From Actinomycetota bacterium (lineage in GTDB: Bacteria; Actinomycetota; Actinomycetes; S36-B12; UBA5976): a stretch of DNA of 5,280 bases. The stretch covers positions 1-5,280 of the forward strand of contig RFTO01000095.1 in NCBI GenBank assembly GCA_009923375.1, written 5' to 3'. Made by a program: the position numbers and the translations under genes. Below, piece after piece: positions 1 through 4,877 of this stretch (the stretch's first letter is position 1; every line of letters starts with the position of its first letter). The notes below the pieces were generated by a model, which did not search any database, was not told the origin of the DNA, and was given only the letters and a program-made list of their open reading frames with translations.

Positions 1-1311
1 CTCGCTTACAAAACACATACAGAGATGACCATCCCTGCGCTGCCGAAACCACGAACTGTGGTCGCCACGACTCACATGGACGCCACCGCAACTCAAACAC
101 TGGCGTCCTTCTCCTTGGACTTCATCGGAATGAAAGTCACATCAGTTCTGCTCAATAAGCAGTCGGTGAAATTCCGACAGACGCCGACGAAAATCATCGT
201 CACTGCGAAATCGTCAATTGCGGCAGGGACTCAGTTTTCATCAGATGTCACCTACGCAGGCAGTCCAAGGAAAGATCCAGACGGGATGGGCTGGACAGCC
301 ACACCTGATGGCGGCACACAGGTGGGAGATCCAACCGGAGCTGCCTATTGGATGCCTCTGAATGACCTCCTCACCGATAAAGCCTTAGTCACCAACGAGA
401 TTATTGTTCCTGCGGGTATCACAGCAATCAGCAACGGCACACTAAAGGCCAAGAAGGCGCTATCTAACAAGCGAACCCAGTGGACATGGGTGAGCACGCA
501 CCCCATGGTCGGTCACAACATGATCGTTTCAATCGGCAAATTCACTGAAATCGATGGCATAAGCGAGTCTGGCGTGAAATTTGTGAGCTTCATCGACTCC
601 ACACTTCCCAAGGCGACATATGCAAGAGCACTCACTCTTGTCAAGATGCAGCCTGACATTCTCGATTTCTTGGAGACGAAGTTTGGCCCATATCCCTTTG
701 AGATAGCTGGTGCGGTGGTTGACAATGCCCACACCGGCTTCGCATTCGAAGGCCAAACTCGGCAGTTTTATGACTCGGCTCTTTTAGCCGACGACTCCGA
801 ATATCTATTCGCCCACGAAATCGCGCACCAATGGTTCGCAGCCTCTGTATCGCCTGAGACCTATGCAGACACGTGGCTAAATGAAGGCTTTGCCATCCTT
901 GGAGAGTGGCTGTGGGAGGAATATGCAACGGAAAATCCAACCTCGACCTCTGACAATTTTGACGTGTGGTTCGGCTACACACGCTCGACCTTGCCGCATG
1001 ACGATGATATGAACACCTCCGAGGCATGGGATGACATGTGGTCAGTGGCTCCGGCAGCGCCTGGGCGTGACAATCTCTTCTCCCAAGCCGTCTACACCCG
1101 CGGTGCGATGACCCTGGAATTGGTGCGCAGGACCATGGGCTCAACAAAGTTCTATGCCATGGTTCGTAATTGGGCAAAGAACAACCGAGACGGAGTGGTC
1201 TCAACCACGCAATTCACGCAAACCGCTGCCGCCGCTGCAAACAGGCATCTCGATTTACTGTTTCGCGATTGGCTCTTTACCACAGAGAAACCCACTCAAA
1301 CTCGCTACTAA
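1..1311 (+). CDS. M1-family zinc aminopeptidase (gluzincin), 5' end missing
   Basis: Metallopeptidase of family M1, which removes N-terminal residues from peptides using one zinc ion. The frame is open to the left edge. The first ATG (25) has no ribosome site, and the residues before it (LAYKTHTE) fit the family's N-terminal beta-domain, so the true start, and any signal peptide, lies outside the window. Numbering from that ATG, the zinc site is HEIAH (H264, E265, H268) followed 18 residues later by E287 in LNEGFA, the classic HExxH-x18-E arrangement. The substrate-binding GAMEN motif is replaced by AFEGQTR, with E242 as the likely N-terminus-binding glutamate. Y357 in VYTRGAMTLELVRR matches the transition-state tyrosine. 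The protein ends 50-60 residues after this helix, so it lacks the long C-terminal ERAP-like domain and belongs to the short bacterial M1 type. GC content and codon use are lower than in the pab genes. Family assignment is very secure; substrate and location (cytoplasm or secreted) are unknown. Confidence 0.93.
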   Translation, partial: LAYKTHTEMTIPALPKPRTVVATTHMDATATQTLASFSLDFIGMKVTSVLLNKQSVKFRQTPTKIIVTAKSSIAAGTQFSSDVTYAGSPRKDPDGMGWTATPDGGTQVGDPTGAAYWMPLNDLLTDKALVTNEIIVPAGITAISNGTLKAKKALSNKRTQWTWVSTHPMVGHNMIVSIGKFTEIDGISESGVKFVSFIDSTLPKATYARALTLVKMQPDILDFLETKFGPYPFEIAGAVVDNAHTGFAFEGQTRQFYDSALLADDSEYLFAHEIAHQWFAASVSPETYADTWLNEGFAILGEWLWEEYATENPTSTSDNFDVWFGYTRSTLPHDDDMNTSEAWDDMWSVAPAAPGRDNLFSQAVYTRGAMTLELVRRTMGSTKFYAMVRNWAKNNRDGVVSTTQFTQTAAAAANRHLDLLFRDWLFTTEKPTQTRY

Positions 1312-1364
1312 GCACGCGTGGGTGTCGCACGTCCAGTAACCCAAATGTGCAAGCGGCTGTCATT

Positions 1365-1374
1365 ATGTCGACAT
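1365..1374. promoter_or_regulatory. 10-bp perfect palindrome, possible operator
   Basis: ATGTCGACAT reads identically on both strands. It lies in the non-coding gap, about 65 bases upstream of the proposed transcription start of the following gene. A symmetric site like this could bind a dimeric regulator, but a single 10-bp palindrome can occur by chance and no second copy was seen. A looser repeat, CCAAATGT (1341-1348) and ACATTGG (1371-1377), overlaps it. Confidence 0.25.
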
Positions 1375-1398
1375 TGGAGTGCAACTGGCACCCCGCGT

Positions 1399-1424
1399 GA
1401 AGGAATCAACCCTTCTTTCATTTT
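1399..1424 (+). terminator. weak hairpin plus T-rich tail, possible terminator of the aminopeptidase gene
   Basis: GAAGG (1399-1403) and CCTTC (1411-1415) form a 5-bp stem around a 7-base loop, followed by TTTCATTTT. This resembles a weak intrinsic terminator 87 bases after the aminopeptidase stop codon and just before the proposed promoter of the next gene. The stem is short, so it may not terminate efficiently. Confidence 0.3.
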
Positions 1425-1427
1425 CCC

Positions 1428-1433
1428 TATGCT
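1428..1433 (+). promoter_or_regulatory. -10 element TATGCT, probably for a leaderless transcript
   Basis: TATGCT fits the actinobacterial -10 consensus TANNNT. It ends 6 bases before the ATG at 1440, so transcription would begin at or next to the start codon. This is the usual arrangement for leaderless mRNAs, which are common in actinobacteria. There is no good Shine-Dalgarno sequence before the ATG, which supports the reading. No convincing -35 box is visible 17-18 bases upstream. Confidence 0.4.
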
Positions 1434-1439
1434 TGCAGC

Positions 1440-2165
1440 ATGCAACGCATGAAGGTGATTCTGCTGCTGAGCGCAATTGCAGCCAGTGTGTTTTTTGCTG
1501 CAAAAGACCATGAATGGAGGACCTTCACCGTGATGGTCCTCATCATCCTTGGCATGGGCACATTGATGTTCATCCGAAAGCGCTCAAACCCACTGCTGCT
1601 CGAGGAGTACAAAGCCAAGGCACAAACGATCGTGGGAAGCGAGGAAACGGTCTTGGTGGCGAGCTTGATGGCACCACAAGAGCATTACTCGCAGCTCGCA
1701 TGGGCCATTCTCAAAAGCAGCACACAGGGGCGCCTTATTGGTTCTGTCTTAGATTCAACACAGGAATCAGGCGAGGGAACATTTGCCGACACAGGTGCCA
1801 CGATCGGAATGCTGTCCGGACTTCACGACGCTCGAAAGCAAAACGCTGAAAAGCAAGGCCTCACCCCAGTGGTGCTTGTGGCTCTGACGGCGAAGCACAT
1901 TTATATTCTTGACTGGGCGCGACCAGATGTGGTGCCGTACATCGCAACCTCAGAACAGTCCGTCGTCTCAACACGTGTTCTGATGACTCTTGATCGCGCC
2001 ACCACATCAGTGGCTCTCAAGCGAAATGGGTTGTCCGCACACTTCTTCTTTGGCGATTCCAAGAAGTCTGTGACATTAGAGCTGCAAGGCAGCCTCTCCC
2101 CTGCTTCCCCCGATGCCCAGCCCACAAAGTTGCTCGCCGAAAACTTAGGTTTATCGACGAAGTAG
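1440..2165 (+). CDS. membrane-anchored protein of unknown function
   Basis: I do not recognise the family. The 241-residue product begins with two closely spaced hydrophobic segments, about residues 5-21 and 29-45. They are separated by a charged turn (KDHEW) and followed by RKR, so they probably form a hairpin in the membrane that leaves the rest in the cytoplasm. The remaining ~195 residues are soluble. Residues 110-128 are rich in glycine and threonine (near ESGEGTFADTGATIGMLSG). Residues 143-220 alternate hydrophobic strands with turns (VVLVALTAKHIYILDW, then SVALKRNGLSAHFFF and KKSVTLELQG), which reminds me of small bacterial PH-like beta domains; this fold idea is inference only. ATG 1440 is chosen because a -10 element is placed for leaderless transcription; ATG 1449, three codons on, is the alternative. 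The gene stands alone, between the aminopeptidase and the convergent tRNA gene. Coding status is likely because the frame is long and its amino-acid pattern is coherent. Confidence 0.78.
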   Translation: MQRMKVILLLSAIAASVFFAAKDHEWRTFTVMVLIILGMGTLMFIRKRSNPLLLEEYKAKAQTIVGSEETVLVASLMAPQEHYSQLAWAILKSSTQGRLIGSVLDSTQESGEGTFADTGATIGMLSGLHDARKQNAEKQGLTPVVLVALTAKHIYILDWARPDVVPYIATSEQSVVSTRVLMTLDRATTSVALKRNGLSAHFFFGDSKKSVTLELQGSLSPASPDAQPTKLLAENLGLSTK

Positions 2166-2184
2166 TTCGGTCGTGAAGATAGTG

Positions 2185-2199
2185 ACGGGTGCGGCCCGT
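2185..2199. terminator. short hairpin between convergent gene and tRNA
   Basis: ACGGG (2185-2189) and CCCGT (2195-2199) form a 5-bp stem around TGCGG, 20 bases after the stop of the unknown membrane-protein gene and 28 bases past the 3' end of the tRNA on the other strand. It could end transcription from either side, but the stem is short and neither strand has a T tract. Weak evidence. Confidence 0.25.
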
Positions 2200-2226
2200 A
2201 CCGCGAAATACGCCTAGTAACAACAG

Positions 2227-2298
2227 TGGGCGGTACTGGGTTCGAACCAGTGACCCCTTCGGTGTGAACGAAGTGCTCTACCACTGAGCTAACCGCCC
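2227..2298 (-). tRNA. tRNA-Val (anticodon CAC)
   Basis: A complete 72-base cloverleaf reads on the minus strand. The acceptor stem GGGCGGT/ACCGCCC is perfect. The D stem is GCTC/GAGC with loop AGTGGTA, the anticodon stem CTTCG/CGAAG, the variable loop GGGTC, and the T stem ACTGG/CCAGT with loop TTCGAAC. The anticodon loop is TTCACAC, giving anticodon CAC (bases 2266-2264), which reads the valine codon GUG. The discriminator base is A (2227). The next bases are CTG, so CCA is not encoded and must be added enzymatically, as usual in actinobacteria. The gene is a single unit, convergent with the membrane-protein gene and divergent from ssgB. Confidence 0.97.
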
Positions 2299-2310
2299 GC
2301 TAGCGAGGCA

Positions 2311-2316
2311 AGGTTA
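2311..2316 (-). promoter_or_regulatory. possible -10 element of the tRNA-Val gene
   Basis: On the minus strand TAACCT fits TANNNT and lies 12 bases before the first tRNA base, which would leave a leader of about 5 bases. I see no matching -35 box at the usual spacing, so this is only a candidate. Confidence 0.3.
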
Positions 2317-2320
2317 CCCG

Positions 2321-2436
2321 AGCGCAACCGTCCTGCGCTGAGCAGGTCTCCGCGGCATGGGCCGCAAAGTGCTCAGGCGCTGGGGGTGTGAACCGCGCTC
2401 TAAGTGGGCAGAACAGAAACACCGGCTCACCGCCGG
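2321..2436 (+). promoter_or_regulatory. cluster of inverted repeats upstream of ssgB, possible structured leader
   Basis: The 164-base gap between tRNA-Val and ssgB holds no gene I can support, but it is rich in possible RNA structure. AGCGCA (2321-2326) pairs with TGCGCT (2334-2339) around a 7-base loop. GCGCTGAGCA (2335-2344) pairs with TGCTCAGGCGC (2370-2380) over 10 base pairs with one bulged G (2376). Inside that stem, GCGGC (2352-2356) pairs with GCCGC (2361-2365) around an ATGG tetraloop. A separate hairpin, CCGGC/GCCGG (2422-2436), follows 17 bases before the ribosome site. The first two stems share bases 2335-2339 and cannot form together. No T tract follows, so a classical attenuator is not shown. 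The transcription start of ssgB is unknown, so it is not certain that these bases are in the mRNA. Confidence 0.35.
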
Positions 2437-2452
2437 CTCCTGCTGCTCATCC

Positions 2453-2457
2453 GAGGT
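2453..2457 (+). promoter_or_regulatory. ribosome binding site that sets the ssgB start
   Basis: GAGGT, a strong Shine-Dalgarno match, ends 5 bases before ATG 2463. It favours that start over the in-frame GTG at 2388, which has only a G run directly against it. Confidence 0.65.
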
Positions 2458-2462
2458 GCCCC

Positions 2463-2888
2463 ATGGTCCGCTCCCGTCCGCACCGCATTTCTGTAAACAC
2501 CCCGTGTTGGCTACTCGGTCACCCAGCAAGCCCTCTGCGTCGGTTGCCATCCACGTGGACCTACACGACTGCCAACCCCTTCGCAGTTCAGGTGACGTTC
2601 CATGTCACCTCTGGCCCGGTCACCTGGTTATTCGCCCGCGAGATGCTCGATGACGGCTGTCATGCCACTTCAGGCATCGCCGATGTGCAGATCACCCCGT
2701 TCACGCACGAGGAGGTCGGCGAAGTGGTCCGCATCCAGTTGACGAGCCCCTCAGGGCGCGCGGTGCTCCTGGCAAATCGAGCGTCCATTCGTGAGTTCCT
2801 TACGCGCACTTATGAGATTGCCGCCGCCGGCACGGAAGCAAAGCTCCTGCCGATAAATAAATGGCTGTCATCACTGCTTAGCGCCTAA
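2463..2888 (+). CDS. ssgB: SsgB-like SALP sporulation/cell-division protein
   Basis: SsgA-like protein (SALP). In Streptomyces, SsgB marks future septum sites in aerial hyphae and recruits FtsZ, with SsgA helping to place it. From ATG 2463 the product is 141 residues; I recall S. coelicolor SsgB as 137. The core aligns without gaps over most of its length. TYTTANPFAVQVTFH (33-47) matches RYDTADPYAVHATFH, WLFAREML (55-62) matches WVFARDLL, and the C-terminus aligns from REFLTRT (110-116) to NKWLSSLL. The first ~30 residues are poorly conserved and unusually rich in arginine and proline. They still keep a hydrophobic stretch (CWLLG) where SsgB has LRLVV, so I see no frameshift. The gene is monocistronic, divergent from tRNA-Val and convergent with pabC. 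The SALP family is certain; ssgB rather than another paralogue is inferred from length, similarity and the neighbouring pab genes. Confidence 0.87.
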   Translation: MVRSRPHRISVNTPCWLLGHPASPLRRLPSTWTYTTANPFAVQVTFHVTSGPVTWLFAREMLDDGCHATSGIADVQITPFTHEEVGEVVRIQLTSPSGRAVLLANRASIREFLTRTYEIAAAGTEAKLLPINKWLSSLLSA

Positions 2889-2910
2889 CGGTTGGTAGCT
2901 GCGACCGTTA
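2886..2910. terminator. shared bidirectional hairpin carrying both convergent stop codons
   Basis: TAACGGT (2886-2892) and ACCGTTA (2904-2910) are a perfect 7-bp inverted repeat. In RNA read from the + strand a U-G wobble and a G-C pair extend it to 9 bp around loop GTAGCTG. The outer TAA of the left arm is the ssgB stop, and the outer TTA of the right arm is the pabC stop on the minus strand. No T tract follows on either side. Such U-less hairpins between convergent genes are common in high-GC actinobacteria and may terminate or protect the 3' ends of both mRNAs. Confidence 0.6.
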
Positions 2911-3783
2911 TGGATTCAGGTTGCCGGCGTAAAGCTCCTGCAGCGCGTTGCCCGCGGCTTCGATAAGCGGATCCTCAGCAGGGAATTCGCGAACACTTCC
3001 ATCGCCGAGGCGCAGACAGTTGACCGGGTGAATGTCGCGCGTGGATGACAACACCGCAATCCCCTGCGCCCTGTGCAACACGTCCTCACCGCACTCGACC
3101 TCGCGCACCGACGACGTCTCCAGCACTAGCGCTCGGGTGATGCCAGCCAGACAGCCGGTGCTGAGTGCGGGAGTGACGAGCTCGCCATCAACACTGATTA
3201 ACACGTTGCTGCCCGTTCCCTCGCACACATTGCCGCGGGTGTCCAAGAGCAGCGCCTCGTCGGCGCCTTGCGCCTGGGCCCATGTCAGTGCCATCACGTT
3301 GTCGGCGTAACTGGTCGACTTAACGCCGGCGAGCGCGGAGCGCTCATTGCGAGTCCATGGACACACCGCCAATCGCGAGTGCTTTGGCCATGGCACTGAT
3401 GCGGCAGCAAACACCACCAATGTTCCCGGTCCGCCGCCACGCACAGAACCCAGCGGCCCCCCACCGGAGGTCCAGGTGATACGCAAACGCCCACTCATGT
3501 GAGTGTGCTCGTCTGCCGCGGAGATGACTTGGTCGATCGCACGATTGACGCTCTCGGCCTCGGGCGGGCTCATCAAGATTTTCTCAGCACACCACCTCAA
3601 GCGCACAATGTGGCGATCGCGGGCGACAGCCGTGCCGCCGCGGACTGCGATGGTCTCAAACACGCCATCACCCACCGTGAAGCCGTGATCGGTGATGTGG
3701 ATTGTTGCCTCATCTGCCGCCACAAGTCGCTCGCCAAGCCAGACGGGGTTGGTTAACGCAGGAGTTCCCGTGTTGTTAGCCAT
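2908..3783 (-). CDS. pabC: aminodeoxychorismate lyase (class IV PLP aminotransferase fold)
   Basis: PLP enzyme that splits 4-amino-4-deoxychorismate into p-aminobenzoate and pyruvate, the second step from chorismate toward folate, in the cytoplasm. From ATG 3783 the product has 291 residues; E. coli PabC has 269. Class IV features are present in order: ITDHGFTVGDGVFET (about 30-44); the PLP lysine K155 in GVKSTSYADNVMA; GADEALLLDTRGNV leading to E188 in EGTGSNVL, which contacts the PLP ring nitrogen in this family; and STRDIHPV (247-254) near the phosphate. The frame is open 35 codons further upstream inside pabB, but ATG 3783 has a good ribosome site and starts 5 bases after the pabB stop. 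D-amino-acid and branched-chain aminotransferases share this fold, so the lyase assignment rests mainly on coupling to pabB. Its stop codon lies in the hairpin shared with ssgB. Confidence 0.85.
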   Translation of the reverse strand: MANNTGTPALTNPVWLGERLVAADEATIHITDHGFTVGDGVFETIAVRGGTAVARDRHIVRLRWCAEKILMSPPEAESVNRAIDQVISAADEHTHMSGRLRITWTSGGGPLGSVRGGGPGTLVVFAAASVPWPKHSRLAVCPWTRNERSALAGVKSTSYADNVMALTWAQAQGADEALLLDTRGNVCEGTGSNVLISVDGELVTPALSTGCLAGITRALVLETSSVREVECGEDVLHRAQGIAVLSSTRDIHPVNCLRLGDGSVREFPAEDPLIEAAGNALQELYAGNLNP

Positions 3784-3788
3784 GTCGT

Positions 3789-4853
3789 TCACCTTTCGTC
3801 TGCGAGCGCGGCGCGCATGTGCGAACTGTCCCAGACACCTGCCGCCACATCGAGCAGGTTGGCCGCCTTCAACTCCGTTTCGCCCCACTCCCCCGCCGGG
3901 TCGCTGCCAGCGGTGATGCCTGCACCGGCTCCGAAATGCAGCATCTCGTCTTCGATCCAGAACGTACGGATGCCGACGGCGAGCACCGCGGTGCCCTTAT
4001 CGGCGTCGATGTAACCGATGGCGCCGCAGTAAGGACCGCGCGCCTGATGTTCCACATCCGCGAGCAACTCAATCGCCCGCGGTTTGGGGCAGCCGGTGAC
4101 CGAGCCGGGCGGGAAGGTAGCGCCCAGAATCCCCGCCCATGTCGCATCCTCGGGCAAGGTTCCTGTCACTGTGGATGCAAGATGAACCAAGCCGGGATGA
4201 TGCTGAAGCGCAACGAGCTCGGGCACGTTCACCGATCCCGCCTCACACACGATGGACAGATCGTTGCGGACCAGATCGACAATCATTACGTTCTCGGCGA
4301 TGTCCTTATCGTGTAAATCCGCCTCGGTGCGACCAGTGCCTTTGATGGGCTGCGAAGTTAACACTCGTCCATCACGGCGCAGGTAAAGCTCAGGGGATGC
4401 AGTTACCACGCGCACACCTGCTTCGGGGATCTGCATCACGCCGGCGTAAGGCGCAGGGTTTCTTGCCGCGAGCAGGCAGGCAAGACCGGCTAAGTCGGCA
4501 GCCGCGCGATCAGGTAGCGGTGTTTGGAGGACTCGACACACATTGCCTTGGTAAATATCGCCAGCCGCGATGTTTTCCTGAATATCGAGCACCGCAGTGA
4601 TGTAATCAGTTTCGCTCATCGAGCTGCGCCACATGGTGCGAGCAGGACCGACCCATTCCCCCACGGGCATCGGCGCCGGCCGCACATCGGCGAATTGAGC
4701 GAAGGTAGGACGACCCTCGTAAGTGATACACACAGCCCACCAGCCGCCGGTGTCAAGCACGGCTGGGTTGTCGGTTACATGCACCAACTCGGTGGCGAGC
4801 AGCCCGTCAAACCACGCCCATGCGCGCTCGCCTGCCGGCTCGGGAGTGGTCAT
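3789..4853 (-). CDS. pabB: aminodeoxychorismate synthase component I (chorismate-binding)
   Basis: Chorismate-binding subunit that adds ammonia to chorismate to give 4-amino-4-deoxychorismate for p-aminobenzoate and folate synthesis. Motifs of the MST fold are intact: SPELYL (153-158, catalytic E155), QPIKGTGRT with K171, ENVMIVDLVRNDL (187-199), FPPGSVTGCPKPRA (247-260), RGPYCGAIGYID (272-283) and GSDPAGEWGETELKA (316-330). The lysine in PIKGT is the mark of PabB; anthranilate synthase TrpE has alanine there. E155 and K171 are 16 apart, as E258 and K274 are in E. coli. At 354 residues it is about 100 shorter than E. coli PabB, the loss being in the N-terminal domain that carries the tryptophan pocket in relatives. 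The N-terminus still reads like the short actinobacterial form (LLATELVHVTDNPAVLDTGG), which supports ATG 4853 although no clear Shine-Dalgarno precedes it. The glutaminase PabA is not in the window. It follows the unknown gene by 24 bases and precedes pabC by 5. Confidence 0.92.
   Translation of the reverse strand: MTTPEPAGERAWAWFDGLLATELVHVTDNPAVLDTGGWWAVCITYEGRPTFAQFADVRPAPMPVGEWVGPARTMWRSSMSETDYITAVLDIQENIAAGDIYQGNVCRVLQTPLPDRAAADLAGLACLLAARNPAPYAGVMQIPEAGVRVVTASPELYLRRDGRVLTSQPIKGTGRTEADLHDKDIAENVMIVDLVRNDLSIVCEAGSVNVPELVALQHHPGLVHLASTVTGTLPEDATWAGILGATFPPGSVTGCPKPRAIELLADVEHQARGPYCGAIGYIDADKGTAVLAVGIRTFWIEDEMLHFGAGAGITAGSDPAGEWGETELKAANLLDVAAGVWDSSHMRAALADER
3792..3797 (-). promoter_or_regulatory. 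pabC ribosome binding site inside the end of pabB
   Basis: GAAAGG on the minus strand forms the last two sense codons of pabB (Glu-Arg), directly before its TGA, and ends 8 bases before the pabC ATG. It fixes the pabC start at 3783 and points to translational coupling, since ribosomes finishing pabB would expose or re-use the site. Confidence 0.75.
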
Positions 4854-4877
4854 AAGCAGGCAGGCTACCCGCGCTGG

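Noticed and set aside
641..1204. 187-codon open frame on the minus strand inside the aminopeptidase gene
   Set aside because: It is antisense to a gene with intact catalytic motifs, and its product is rich in Arg, Cys, His and Ser with no recognisable pattern; a shadow frame.
25..1311. ATG at 25 as the true start of the aminopeptidase
   Set aside because: There is no ribosome site before it, the frame is open to base 1, and the preceding residues fit the family's N-terminal domain, so the gene is cut by the window edge.
1901..2284. 127-codon minus-strand open frame running across tRNA-Val
   Set aside because: It includes most of the tRNA and the antisense of the membrane-protein gene. Its first residues come from translating tRNA sequence, a common false gene call.
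2380..2390. SigB/SigH-type -10 (GGGTGT) for ssgB
   Set aside because: The hexamer is a poor match to the GGGTAT/C type and there is no GTTT-like -35 at the right distance.
2388..2462. Longer SsgB starting at GTG 2388
   Set aside because: ATG 2463 has a GAGGT site at correct spacing and gives a length close to known SsgB; the extension has no family similarity.
2357..2653. 98-codon + strand open frame overlapping the ssgB start
   Set aside because: It overlaps the well-supported SsgB frame, starts in the loop of a hairpin, and its product has no recognisable features.
3789..4853. trpE or isochorismate synthase instead of pabB
   Set aside because: The PIKGT lysine (TrpE has alanine), the short N-terminal domain and the directly following class IV lyase gene all point to PabB.
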